This document shows, one piece after another, positions 8,793 through 18,097 of a stretch of 64,000 bases of DNA (the first letter of the stretch is position 1; each line of letters begins with the position of its first letter). Origin of the DNA: Persicobacter psychrovividus (GTDB lineage: Bacteria > Bacteroidota > Bacteroidia > Cytophagales > Cyclobacteriaceae); contig NZ_AP025292.1 in the NCBI RefSeq assembly GCF_036492425.1, forward strand, positions 1,736,001 through 1,800,000, given 5' to 3'. The notes beneath the pieces are model-generated. The model searched no databases. It saw nothing but the letters and a program-made list of their open reading frames with translations, and was not told where the DNA came from. Made by a program: the position numbers and the translations under genes.

Positions 8793-10365
8793 ACTTTTTT
8801 TGTATCAAGGTAACACAAACAATCCTATAAAACCGTCAAATGTAAAGCCCTAAGGCACGCTTAATGCTGGGTGTCAAACAATAATATTACTAATTATTTT
8901 TAAATTTTTTCCATAAAAAATATATAATCAGATCATATATGATTTGATGACTACAGGAACATTTTTGATAAATATCGGTGATCGCTGACAGTCAAGGCGG
9001 CAAAAGAGTATAAAAATCTTTAATGATAATGGATAAATAAGCTGAAGCCGCTTAAAAAAACAACCTCAAGCAACTGATTTAAATTCATGAAAAAATCACA
9101 AAAAACATACATCTAACAAAAACCATTACGCTTTTTAAATTCATGAATTATTGCGCATAAAAATAGCTTGATCAATTTTCGCTTGCATGGAAAAATATAA
9201 GCGCTGATGAACAGCTTCAAGCACTTTAGCTGAAGAATCAACAAGTGGAAAAAAGGAAGTCTTTCAGCATAAAACACCCCATGCCAATACCCTGAAGGAC
9301 TGTGAGCCCTGACCACAAAAAACAAGCGCCAAAGCGTATCAATCCCGCTATTAGTGTCTTAAGGAAGGTATAAAAAAAATATAAAACACCACGCCTGTCG
9401 ATTCCTGAGTGCTCTGAATACCGATCCGTGAATAGAGCAAAAGAAAAAGGCAAAAATCCGCCTCTATTTTTAAAATATCAAGGTTGACTACCCCCGAGAG
9501 GTCCATTAAGGATGATAATACATGCTATCTGAGGAAGCAGCCTTCCTACTTTTCAACTGTATATTATACCATCGTGAAGAAGGAATTGTGCTGAACTACC
9601 CCTAAAAATACTCCCCCCTCAACTCAGCCAGGAGAAGCCCTTCCTGTTCGATATTTACAAGAATGAACCATGCCCAATAAAGGGCGATACACCGCTCAGT
9701 ATTCTACCTGATGTCCAAGTCTACCTTTCCAAAAGCAGCTACTCGTACAAGGTTGATTTGCTACTTCACCTACAATAAAATAATTTTTTTCTGTAAAAAG
9801 TGATAAAAAACACAAGTAGATGTGTGTAAAATTTCCTCAATTTTTGAGAAAAAATAATCAATTTCTTTCCTCAAATTCCCCAGTGTAACGCCATTAAAAG
9901 CAACATTTTTGATCAACAAAACACCACATTTGTTACAATTTCTGCTATTGAATAAAAATGAAACAAAAATTTTAATCCAAAATATTCAATTCCCACCATT
10001 ATGGGCTCCTGATCAGCTTAATACCAAAGGAAGCCTTTTAGCCTACTGATATGCCTCCACAGAAGCTTTCATGCGGCATTCCACCATATATTAGCTTAAA
10101 GTATTTCTGAATATTTTGAGGTATCAATAATTCGCACTAAGCGAAACCACTGATGAACACAAAGCACGGTATTCAGGCTGATAAAGGATCACCTTTGTGC
10201 TGAACACCTACTCACATGATTTAAAAGCTGACGCAAATAAGCCCTCAGCCTTTACTGACACTCAGGCAATAAATGCTGATCTCGCTAAAATATTGCTATC
10301 CCCAAAAGCATCTATTCGTTCAAAACCGTTAAAGAGTAAATATCCAATGATAAATAAACTGAACC
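8793..10365. other. Long gene-free AT-rich region
   Basis: About 1.57 kb with no credible coding sequence on either strand. Short open frames on the minus strand at 9113-9325 and 9238-9453 lack a family signature and have poor composition. I see only short palindromes (for example AATTCATGAATT near 9138) and no tRNA, intron or IS ends. It may hold decayed genes or regulatory RNA that cannot be recognised by eye. Confidence 0.5.
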
Positions 10366-11175
10366 ATGACTGAAATGAAAGCAAGTTTACTGCTGCTGCT
10401 AATGACCATAAGTCTGATGACTTTTTCCTGTGGCTCTTCCGATGACGATACCCCCTCAAGCGGCCCTGTGATTACGGCGCAGGATTTCACGGCCACCATT
10501 GAAGAAATGCCGATGAATGGGCAAAAAATCGGGGACATTGATGCCTCCACTTCTTCGGGACTGATTACCTACCTTTTAATTGATCAAAGCCTGGATACGG
10601 CCATGGAGGTTAATGCTTCTACTGGCGAAGTGACCGTTTTCGATTCCACTTTGTTCGATGCGCAAGCCAACCCGAAAATCACCGGGCAGGTCGCCTTGCT
10701 GAATGGTTTAGCGCGTGAAACGATTTCGGTAGAAGTTACGGTTACTGAAAAAGAGGAGGATGAACCCACCGCCAAGGTATGGGACGGTGCGGAGCTGACC
10801 TTTGAAAAAGCAGAGGTCGCTGATGAGAACTTACCCGCAAATCAGGATTCCCTGACCGCAAATGTAATCATTACCCGCGGTGTTGGCGGAGGACAAATCT
10901 ATAATATCGCACAGGAAGCCAGCGCCAATAAGGTGGACAGCCCCGTGGGAACCACCTGGGCCATTGGAGAATTGGCAGATTATGAAACATTGAGTTTCGG
11001 GAAATTTCGTGCAACCGTTGGCGACCCCAAAAATGTGGTGGGCAAAAAATTAGTGTTACACCTGATCGAGGATGATATATACCTGCAGGTGACTTTCACC
11101 AAATGGTCACAGGGAAGGTCGGGAGGTTTTGCCTATACGCGTTCAACACCCGCTCAGCAAGTGGCGGCGTATTAA
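10366..11175 (+). CDS. Lipoprotein with cadherin-like N-terminal region
   Basis: A 269-residue predicted lipoprotein. The signal peptide ends in the lipobox-like LMTFSCGSS, with the lipidated Cys near residue 22, followed by an acidic linker of the kind seen in surface or periplasmic lipoproteins of Bacteroidota. Residues 35-125 resemble a cadherin-type repeat (IGDIDASTSSGLITYLLIDQ, then a T-G-E-V segment). The C-terminal half (about 130-269) has no family I recognise and ends with an Ala/Gln-rich tail. A second ATG three codons downstream (10375) could also be the start. The gene stands alone, followed by a strong terminator and then the MITE-like element. Function unknown. Confidence 0.8.
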   Translation: MTEMKASLLLLLMTISLMTFSCGSSDDDTPSSGPVITAQDFTATIEEMPMNGQKIGDIDASTSSGLITYLLIDQSLDTAMEVNASTGEVTVFDSTLFDAQANPKITGQVALLNGLARETISVEVTVTEKEEDEPTAKVWDGAELTFEKAEVADENLPANQDSLTANVIITRGVGGGQIYNIAQEASANKVDSPVGTTWAIGELADYETLSFGKFRATVGDPKNVVGKKLVLHLIEDDIYLQVTFTKWSQGRSGGFAYTRSTPAQQVAAY

Positions 11176-11183
11176 TATAAATT

Positions 11184-11214
11184 AAAAAAGACAGCCGCGA
11201 CGCTGTCTTTTTTT
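11184..11214 (+). terminator. Rho-independent terminator
   Basis: AAAAAAGACAGC (11184-11195) pairs perfectly with GCTGTCTTTTTT (from 11202) around a 6-base loop, followed by more T. It ends the lipoprotein transcript. Confidence 0.9.
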
Positions 11215-11228
11215 TGTACCTGCGGTAT

Positions 11229-11613
11229 GGGGCTGTTGCACAATTCAGTTCTATGAATTTAGTGCAAAAGATTGTTTCGTGAGCTGTACGGATGCACCTG
11301 TGTGTGTATCCAAACAAAACAAAATTATGATGATTTGGGCAGACACACAGGCCTGCCCGCAATGTCATTAAGCTAAGCGCATTATCCTGTAGAGACATTA
11401 TTTTTAACGTCTAATTCAATGGTAATTTTATAGGTTTCCTCTTAGATTTATTCAAGGTGTTTCGTGAGTCGTTAAGAATAACGCCTCTACGAGCATTTCA
11501 AATTTAGACCTGTGTCCCTCAAAATCCTTAACTTAATGACATTAGGTTTGCCCGTACAGTGACCCAATAAAATTTCGTGATATAAAATCAGATTATGATT
11601 GTGCAACAGCCCC
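11229..11613. mobile_element. MITE-like element with perfect 16-base terminal inverted repeats
   Basis: GGGGCTGTTGCACAAT at 11229-11244 is matched exactly, in inverted orientation, at 11598-11613. The 385 bases between hold no gene. The ends resemble those of IS5/IS6-type insertion sequences in style, so this looks like a non-autonomous derivative moved by a transposase encoded elsewhere. Inside are two related inverted motifs: one around 11390-11422 (GTAGAGACATTA then TTAACGTCT) and its inverted, diverged copy near 11471-11494. A shared TGTCATTAAG motif also lies in opposite orientations near 11363 and 11533. The element lies between the terminator of the lipoprotein gene and the 3' end of the DoxX-like gene and disrupts no gene. 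I found no clear target-site duplication, which lowers certainty. Confidence 0.7.
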
Positions 11614-11638
11614 CTACAATTTAATGGCTATGATGAAA

Positions 11639-12043
11639 TCATGCTTTACTCAATTCCTTTTCCTGTTGAGCGACAGCTTGTGGCGCTCTTACCTTTTTCT
11701 CGGTAAAATACGACGCCAACAAAAGTACCATCGCTAAAACGGCTCCTCCCGCCTGACCATCGCTCACTTCAAGGTGCGCAAAAATTGCCAAGGTAAAATC
11801 GAAAAAGAAACCTGCATAAGCCCATTCTTTAAGCGACTGGGAATGGTTGATCCAGATGGCAACGATGCCCAGAACTTTTGCAAGGGCGAGCGGATAGATA
11901 ATGTAGGTCGGATACCCCAGAGAGGACAGCATTTGTGCGACCATATCAGTTTTGAAAATATACATGCCAGCAGACATAAGCATCATGACAGTAAATAATG
12001 CTGTGGCACCATAGAAGATTTTTGACAAGGTTTTGATCGACAT
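11639..12043 (-). CDS. DoxX-like family membrane protein
   Basis: A 134-residue inner-membrane protein with four hydrophobic segments (about residues 10-30, 45-65, 72-92 and 97-115) and a charged, Gln/Lys-rich C-terminal tail. The spacing and motifs (GYPTYIIYPLALAKVLGIVAI and the later FFFDFTLAIFAHL) fit the DoxX-like family, whose members are small quinone- or redox-associated membrane proteins of uncertain function. It appears monocistronic. The gene at 12142 on the same strand is about 100 bases upstream, so co-transcription is possible. No catalytic motif is visible. Confidence 0.8.
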   Translation of the reverse strand: MSIKTLSKIFYGATALFTVMMLMSAGMYIFKTDMVAQMLSSLGYPTYIIYPLALAKVLGIVAIWINHSQSLKEWAYAGFFFDFTLAIFAHLEVSDGQAGGAVLAMVLLLASYFTEKKVRAPQAVAQQEKELSKA

Positions 12044-12141
12044 TTTTGGTTGATTTTGGTTAATGTTATTATTATGAAATATAAGGTATCAATCTTTGCA
12101 ACAAGTCCCAAAAGAAAATGAAACAACAATTCCCCTGAAAT

Positions 12142-12744
12142 TTAAAAATTATACGCCATACCGATCTTCACCCCTGACTCTGCTAAGGAATAAGAAAAGT
12201 CTTTATCTTCAAAGGAAAGTAGATTTTGCATTTTCAAATATGGATTGACAAACACGGTGGCTCCAAAGGAAAAATCATATTTAAGCCCTGCCCCAAGTAC
12301 AAAGCCCAAGCCACTTAAAGGTCCTATTTCCTCGTTTTTTTGAGCATCTATACTGATAAGTGCCCCACCATTGACAAAAACGTATTTCCAAAAGTCAACT
12401 TGAGCTGTCAATGGAATATTCACAACCGAAAAAGATTGTTGCTTAGGCTGAGGTGGTTCTCCCCCTGTAAAAGGCGGTTCAAAAATCACATTATGATTCC
12501 CATATTCAATGCCCGATGATAGACCAAGCCAATGATTGATCCGGTAAGTGTAACCCAATCCGATAGTGAAAAAACGATCACTTTCATAGCTTCCGGTTCC
12601 TTCGATATCCGACAATTGGAAAAGCTCATTCCCGCCAAAAGTTCCATAGTGAACAGCTATTTGATGCTTGGAGAAATCATTGGATTGCGCGAATCCAGTC
12701 ATGCTGAATAACAGCAAAACAATGGATAATTTAAAAGTTTTCAT
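12142..12744 (-). CDS. Small outer-membrane beta-barrel protein
   Basis: A 200-residue protein with a signal peptide (MKTFKLSIVLLLFSMTGFAQ) followed by alternating amphipathic strands ending in an aromatic residue (GMAYNF). This is the pattern of Bacteroidota outer-membrane barrels of about eight strands (PorT/OmpW-like size class). The Gly-Tyr-rich strands (FFTIGLGYTYRINHWLGLSSG) and the loop PPFTGGEPPQPK are visible. No enzymatic motif is present, so only location and fold class can be proposed. The heptamer repeat array lies about 90 bases upstream of its start, within its probable promoter region. Confidence 0.75.
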   Translation of the reverse strand: MKTFKLSIVLLLFSMTGFAQSNDFSKHQIAVHYGTFGGNELFQLSDIEGTGSYESDRFFTIGLGYTYRINHWLGLSSGIEYGNHNVIFEPPFTGGEPPQPKQQSFSVVNIPLTAQVDFWKYVFVNGGALISIDAQKNEEIGPLSGLGFVLGAGLKYDFSFGATVFVNPYLKMQNLLSFEDKDFSYSLAESGVKIGMAYNF

Positions 12745-12835
12745 AAGGTTGTGGTTAAGGGTAAAAGTTATTTTTGTAAATGACTGAGCTAACAGAATTC
12801 CTTGCTATAGTAAAAACACATAGTACTAAAAAAAA

Positions 12836-12912
12836 GTGACTGGTGACTGGTGACTGGTGATCAGTGACTGGTGATCAGTGACTGGTGATCGGTGACTGGT
12901 GATCGGTGACGG
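12836..12912. repeat. Heptamer tandem repeat, 11 units
   Basis: Eleven consecutive 7-base units run from 12836 to 12912: three GTGACTG, then alternation of GTGATCA or GTGATCG with GTGACTG, ending GTGACGG. The alternation gives a higher-order period of 14 in the right part. It is intergenic, upstream of the barrel gene at 12142-12744. Confidence 0.95.
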
Positions 12913-13062
12913 GAACACAAAATCCGACCACTGACATTTTATAGGCTATTTTTGATCAAATACTTAACTTAAATAAAAATCCTGGCAATCCCTTTACTCA
13001 AGGTAATTACTCAAGGTATTCATGGCTCATAACACCCACTCACCAATATGGTGAATGCTTCC

Positions 13063-13533
13063 TCACATCGATCTTTCCATTTTAATATCCGCCCGAGCAT
13101 ACAGATCGGTATCCATCGGCACTTCTACGAAACCATATTTTTCATATAGCCTCAAGGCAGTCACCAACTTCCGGTTTGAGTACAAAATCAACTTCTCAAC
13201 AGAAATCTCTATTGCTATTTTCAGGCAGTGTTCCAAAAGCAACCGGCCAATTCCCTGCCCTTGTTCCGACTCCGTTACCGCCATTTTTCCTACTTCATAA
13301 ATATTTTCGCTTTTCTTTAACAGGCTCACAGTGCCAACTACCTCCCCATTCATTTGGGCAAAAAATATCATCCCACCTTTATCAATGATTTCTTCCTGAG
13401 GGTTTGAAAGCGCAACAACATCAGCAGGCTCCACCACAAAAAATTTCTCCAACCACTCGTAGTTCAGCCGCTTGATGTCCTCTTTTAATGGCGCTGCAAA
13501 AGGTAAAATTTTAATGGGTTCGGCGGCGCTCAT
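13063..13533 (-). CDS. GNAT-family N-acetyltransferase
   Basis: A 156-residue cytoplasmic acyl-CoA-dependent N-acetyltransferase. The central strand-loop pair MAVTESEQGQGIGRLLLEHCL holds the acetyl-CoA pyrophosphate-binding Q/R-x-x-G-x-G/A motif, and LYEKYGFVEVPM is the C-terminal GNAT motif B. The start at 13533 is favoured over the longer frame (13641) because its ATG overlaps the TGA of the upstream gene as ATGA, a sign of translational coupling. The frame upstream of 13533 reads through the neighbour's coding sequence. The substrate is unknown. Members with this DIKRLNYEWLEKFF start are often annotated as MarR/GNAT-type acetyltransferases. Confidence 0.88.
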   Translation of the reverse strand: MSAAEPIKILPFAAPLKEDIKRLNYEWLEKFFVVEPADVVALSNPQEEIIDKGGMIFFAQMNGEVVGTVSLLKKSENIYEVGKMAVTESEQGQGIGRLLLEHCLKIAIEISVEKLILYSNRKLVTALRLYEKYGFVEVPMDTDLYARADIKMERSM

Positions 13534-13865
13534 ATTTCCTCCAATATTGACGTTCCCGAAGAATAATCCCCCGAAGTCCACTGCCACTTTTCGTGCAGGC
13601 GGATTTTCCCGTTGGGTAAGAGCTCTGGTCGGGACTGACATTCCCCTGTCATCAGTTCACCTTTTGTATTTATCTGCTGATACCGCATATTGATATTTCC
13701 ATCAGCATCCACCTTTCCAATCAACTGACCTCGGTTGATCATCCCTCCCGAATATTCCCCCATCAATATATCACCTAATTGGTTGTATTTAAAAATGGTG
13801 TCGGTTGTGATTTCGCCGTTATTAGCGTTGGAAGATACCCGAAAAAATTTTTGGTCGTAGTTCAT
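13530..13865 (-). CDS. Small conserved protein coupled to a GNAT gene
   Basis: A 111-residue soluble protein with no signal peptide, rich in short beta strands (GEITTDTIFKYNQLGDILMGEYSGG, then GQLIGKVDADGNINMRYQ) and ending with IRLHEKWQWTSGDYSSGTSILEE. Close relatives are common in bacterial genomes and some are labelled n-acetylglutamate synthase. I see no acetyltransferase or kinase motif that would support that name, and I regard the function as unknown. Its stop overlaps the start of the GNAT gene by ATGA, so the two proteins are likely made together. The repeating G-x-(I/L)-x-G-x-V pattern suggests a small beta-barrel such as a lipocalin-like fold, which is only inference. Confidence 0.8.
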   Translation of the reverse strand: MNYDQKFFRVSSNANNGEITTDTIFKYNQLGDILMGEYSGGMINRGQLIGKVDADGNINMRYQQINTKGELMTGECQSRPELLPNGKIRLHEKWQWTSGDYSSGTSILEEI

Positions 13866-13922
13866 TTGACAAGAAAGTATATAGGGTTAATGATTATTGT
13901 AAATTAGAAATAATCCTAATAA

Positions 13923-14216
13923 TCAAAAAGCACAAACCACCTTTTCACCTTCAAAAGCAATCCCCATACACAAAATATTGATATGTCCGTGGACTTTGAT
14001 TTCATCGAGATAGTCATGGATTTGCTTTAGGGCATCATCGCCAAGAGATGGTAGGTCTCCTTTATCATCGACATTCTTCTTTTTGAATTCCAGCACCCAA
14101 GCTTTTGGATTGGTCGCATCTTTTGGGTAAAAATAAATATCTGCTTGTCCGTAGCCAACTTCCCGGTTGGATGTTTTGCTATCAATTTTGAATTCCCCTA
14201 CGTGAACGTGGCGCAT
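13923..14216 (-). pseudogene. C-terminal fragment of AAA-ATPase/PD-(D/E)XK nuclease-type protein
   Basis: A 97-residue frame carries the PD-(D/E)XK-like core SNREVGYGQADIYFYP, then AWVLEFKKK, then ALKQIHDYLDEI. It matches the C-terminal nuclease-like domain of the abundant AAA-ATPase plus PDDEXK family in Bacteroidota (normally 500 or more residues). The ATPase part and the beginning of the nuclease domain are missing. Upstream of the ATG the frame is unrelated to the family and meets a stop after six codons. It is therefore most likely a degraded remnant, although short expression of the fragment cannot be excluded. Confidence 0.7.
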
Positions 14217-14479
14217 GCGGTGACTTCTCGAAATTCAATTTAAAATACACACTCTTAATAGTACAATTTTCAGGGCAAACAATCAGATGAAAAAGTCGGT
14301 AAAAGGTGCCAAGTTATTTCAGGACAAGACACAAAAAATCTAAGGGGTATTTATTTGTCCACAGCGTACACATATTTTTAAGGAGGTCTATTCAATATAT
14401 CACAAGAGCGACTCTTGCGATAGTGTTGGTGGTACCATTCAGTATCCCTTCTTTCTTGGCCCACAAAACTTTGGGCACA

Positions 14480-14510
14480 AAAAAACCCGACACAAAATGC
14501 GTCGGGTTAA
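14480..14510 (-). terminator. Terminator of adhE
   Basis: AACCCGAC (14484-14491) pairs with GTCGGGTT (14501-14508). Read on the minus strand the hairpin is followed by seven T, 40 bases after the adhE stop. Confidence 0.9.
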
Positions 14511-14547
14511 TTGTAAAGAACTAAATCGTCTTACAGATTAGTGTCAA

Positions 14548-17199
14548 TTATTTTTTAGCAGCTTTTTTCGCTGGTTTAGCAGCTTTAGCTTCTTCAGCTT
14601 GTTTAGCTTCGTATGCTTTTGGGCCGTAGTAAGCACGCAACAACATCTCACGAATCTCTTCCATCAATGGGTAACGTGGGTTAGCACCAGTACATTGGTC
14701 ATCGAATGCTTCTTCAACCAAAGTATCCAATTTCTCCAAGAACAATGCTTCAGAAACACCCCACTCTTGGATTGTTGCTGGAACACCAATTTTAGCGTTC
14801 AAGTCAGAGATTGCTTGGATCAAGTTTTGTACTTTCTCTTCTTCGTTTTTACCGCCTAATCCACAGTGGTCAGCCGCACGAGCATAACGGAATGCTGCGT
14901 TAGGGTATTTGTACTGAGGGAAAGCAGTCATTTTACGAGGAGAAGAAACAGAGTTGAAACGGATAACTTCGTTCAACATCAATGCATTCGCGATACCGTG
15001 AGGAATGTGGAATGCCGCTCCCAATTTGTGTGCCATTGAGTGACAAACTCCCAAGAATGCGTTAGCAAATGCCATACCCGCCATTGCAGCAGCGTTAGCC
15101 ATTTTCTCTTTCGCTTTCAAGTCAGAAGAACCACCTTCAACAGACAAAGGCAAGTATTTGAATACTAAACGCGCAGCTTCCAAAGCCAATGGGTTAGTGT
15201 AATCAGATGCCATTACAGAAACCAAAGCTTCCAATGCGTGCGTCATTACATCAATACCAGAAGCAACTGTCAAGCCTTTAGGCATAGACATTACCAACTC
15301 AGGGTCGATAACTGCAACGTTTGGAGTCAATTCGTAATCTGCCAATGGGTATTTAACACCTGTTGCATCGTCAGTAATTACAGAGAAAGGAGTTACCTCA
15401 GAACCTGTACCTGAAGAAGTAGCAACAGCCATGAATTGAGCTTTAGATCCCATTTTAGGGAATTTAGCAATACGCTTACGGATATCCATAAAGGTCATTG
15501 CCAATTTAGAGAACTCAACCTCTGGGTGTTCGTACATTACCCACATGATTTTGGCAGCATCCATTGCAGAACCACCACCCAATGCGATAACGTAATCTGG
15601 TTGGTAAGCAGTCATTTGCTCAGCACCCTGACGTACTACAGACAATACTGGATCAGCATCAACTTCAGAGAAAATACGGTAATCGATGTTGTTTGCTTCC
15701 AAAGACTTAGTGATAAAGTCAGTGTATCCCAAACCAGCCAAACCACGGTCAGTTACGATGAATACGCGTTTTTTACCTTCATCATGCAATTCTTGCAAAG
15801 CCAATTGAAGTGAACCGAACTTGAAGTAAACCTTCTCTGGGATACGGAACCACAACATGTTTTCTCTTCTTTGTGCCACAGTTTTGATATTTAAAAGGTG
15901 AGTAGGTCCAACGTTTTCAGATACGGCGTTACCACCCCAAGAACCACAACCCAAAGTCAAAGATGGCGCTAATTTGAAGTTATAGATATCACCGATTGCA
16001 CCTTGAGCTGCTGGCATGTTGATCAACGTACGGCCAGTTTTCATCAAGTTTTGGAATTTCTCAATCTTTTCGTGCTCAGCTTGGTCAGCATACAATACTG
16101 AAGTGTGACCCAAACCACCTTGAACAACCAAACGGTCAGCTTTCGCCAATGCGTCGTCAAAGTTTTTCGATTTGTACATCGCCAATACTGGAGACAATTT
16201 CTCGTGTGCGAATGGCTCGTCGAATTCAACGCTTTCCACTTCACCGATCAATGCTTTAGTACCTACTGGCACTTCGAAACCTGCCAATTCAGCAATACGC
16301 TGCGCAGACTGACCAACGATGTCAGCGTTCAATGCACAAGTACCTTTCTTAGTTTCCACCAAGATCGTTTTACGCATTTTCTCTACTTGCTCAGGCGTAC
16401 AGATGTGTGCACCCATAGCAGCGAACTCAGCACGTACTTCATCATAAATTTTAGCATCTACAACAACCGCTTGCTCTGAAGCACAGATTACACCGTTATC
16501 GAAAGATTTAGATACTAATACAGAGTTAACTGCCATTTTGATATGACAAGAATCGTCAATAATTACTGGCGTGTTACCTGCTCCTACTCCAATGGCTGGA
16601 ACACCTGAAGAGTAAGCCGCTTTCACCATACCAGGACCACCTGTTGCCAAGATCAAGTCCACAGAACTCATCAATTCAGAAGATTTATCTACTGATGGCT
16701 CGTCGATCCATCCGATAATTCCTTCAGGAGCACCAGCAGCAACAGCAGCATCCAATACTACTTTAGCAGCAGCGATGGTACAATCTTTTGCACGAGGGTG
16801 TGGAGAGAAGATGATACCGTTACGCGTTTTCAAAGCCATCAAAGCTTTGAAGATCGCCGTAGAAGTAGGGTTTGTTGTAGGAACGATACCTGCAATGATC
16901 CCAACTGGGCGAGCGATTTTGATGATACCACCAGCTTCGTCTTCTTCAATAATCCCACAAGTAACTGTTTCCTTGTACTTGTTGTAGATAAACTCAGAAG
17001 CAAAGTGGTTTTTAATTACTTTATCTTCAACGATACCCATACCAGTTTCAGCAACCGCCTGCTTCGCCAATGGAATACGCGCATTGTTGGCAGCCAAAGC
17101 CGCTTGGTGGAAAATTTCGTCTACTTGTTCTTGTGTGAAGTCACTGTACTCGGTCTGTGCCTTACGTACACCAGCGATAAGATTTTTGATCGAACTCAT
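14548..17199 (-). CDS. adhE: Bifunctional acetaldehyde-CoA / alcohol dehydrogenase
   Basis: An 883-residue cytoplasmic enzyme that reduces acetyl-CoA to acetaldehyde and then to ethanol, re-oxidising two NADH during fermentation. The N-terminal aldehyde dehydrogenase half (about 1-440) has the catalytic Cys239 in NGVICASEQ. The C-terminal iron-dependent alcohol dehydrogenase half (about 450-865) has the cofactor motif GGGSAMDAAKIMW and the metal-binding His cluster in GVCHSMAHKLGAAFHIPHG. The Ala/Lys-rich tail (AKAAKPAKKAAKK) also occurs in E. coli AdhE. Length is normal, and such enzymes form long spirosome filaments. The gene is monocistronic with its own terminator. Its third positions are unusually even in preferred codons, which suggests high expression. 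A TACATTTG -7-like box lies at 17356-17363 without a good -33 box. Confidence 0.97.
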   Translation of the reverse strand: MSSIKNLIAGVRKAQTEYSDFTQEQVDEIFHQAALAANNARIPLAKQAVAETGMGIVEDKVIKNHFASEFIYNKYKETVTCGIIEEDEAGGIIKIARPVGIIAGIVPTTNPTSTAIFKALMALKTRNGIIFSPHPRAKDCTIAAAKVVLDAAVAAGAPEGIIGWIDEPSVDKSSELMSSVDLILATGGPGMVKAAYSSGVPAIGVGAGNTPVIIDDSCHIKMAVNSVLVSKSFDNGVICASEQAVVVDAKIYDEVRAEFAAMGAHICTPEQVEKMRKTILVETKKGTCALNADIVGQSAQRIAELAGFEVPVGTKALIGEVESVEFDEPFAHEKLSPVLAMYKSKNFDDALAKADRLVVQGGLGHTSVLYADQAEHEKIEKFQNLMKTGRTLINMPAAQGAIGDIYNFKLAPSLTLGCGSWGGNAVSENVGPTHLLNIKTVAQRRENMLWFRIPEKVYFKFGSLQLALQELHDEGKKRVFIVTDRGLAGLGYTDFITKSLEANNIDYRIFSEVDADPVLSVVRQGAEQMTAYQPDYVIALGGGSAMDAAKIMWVMYEHPEVEFSKLAMTFMDIRKRIAKFPKMGSKAQFMAVATSSGTGSEVTPFSVITDDATGVKYPLADYELTPNVAVIDPELVMSMPKGLTVASGIDVMTHALEALVSVMASDYTNPLALEAARLVFKYLPLSVEGGSSDLKAKEKMANAAAMAGMAFANAFLGVCHSMAHKLGAAFHIPHGIANALMLNEVIRFNSVSSPRKMTAFPQYKYPNAAFRYARAADHCGLGGKNEEEKVQNLIQAISDLNAKIGVPATIQEWGVSEALFLEKLDTLVEEAFDDQCTGANPRYPLMEEIREMLLRAYYGPKAYEAKQAEEAKAAKPAKKAAKK

Positions 17200-18097
17200 A
17201 CTAATCTGTAAAAGTGTTTATTTAAATGCCGTGAAAGTTATCCATAGAGAAACTCTTTGTTTAATCGTTCACTATAATGGCATAATATTTTTAAGAGTGC
17301 TTTTATACTTGAATGGATAAGTACGCAAGCCCTTCCTTGTTGTTTTATTATGGTACAAATGTAGTGCAGGAATTGAGTGTTCCTAAATTTTTACAACACA
17401 AATTTTTAAAGAATAAGATCTTTTTCATAACAAATGACATAGATCAATTTATGCCAACTCCGACACAATTGTAGATCATGAAATAATGTTTGATACTGAA
17501 AAATAACTGATCCACATCAATATAATACCCTTTGGGCGACATCACCAATTTCACAATTTTTCAGACCTAAAATTACCATTACCCTATTTAAAACGGCACA
17601 AGCATGATAGAATGACTACAAAATCATTGAATATAACTATTGACCTTGTTGTGCATTGCTGAAAGGCTACCGTGGTTAGCGTAAATTTAAGCGATTTTCC
17701 AACTTATAATTATAAATATCTAAACCCTTTAAATAATCAACCAACTTATGTCAATTGTCATAAACCTTAATGACATATAATTCAAAACCAAAAACAGGCA
17801 CTACGTAAACATCTATTATATGGGTTTTAAAATATAAATTTTTTTAACTACTAAATACATAGTTTATGTAACACATAAAGGTCGGTAAATAGACATTCTA
17901 ATCTCATTCCTATAATAACTCATGATATTTTCGGTAAAAATACTTAGACCCAAATTATTCAGTATCTAATTGATCTTATAACAGTGTTCAAATTTCAATG
18001 TTTAAATACAAATGATTAAAAGTCATTTTTAAGGGCGAAAAAATCAGGATATTTCTTAATTTCGACCTATTGCCATATAATTGTCCGCTACTACTCC
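17200..18097. other. AT-rich intergenic region upstream of adhE
   Basis: About 900 bases without a credible gene, between divergent adhE and the DUF4421 gene. The first 150 bases leftward of the -7-like TACATTTG (17356-17363, minus) could be an adhE leader. The remainder is very AT-rich with no hairpin-plus-T, tRNA or repeat that I can identify. Confidence 0.5.

Noticed and set aside
9113-9453. Two overlapping minus-strand open frames of about 70 codons
   Set aside because: No family motif, no start context and composition like the surrounding non-coding sequence.
12836-12912. Heptamer array as a CRISPR
   Set aside because: The units are contiguous 7-mers without spacers, and no cas gene is near.
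14548-14616. Lys/Ala-rich C-terminal tail of AdhE as an unusual extension
   Set aside because: E. coli AdhE ends in a comparable Lys/Ala-rich tail.
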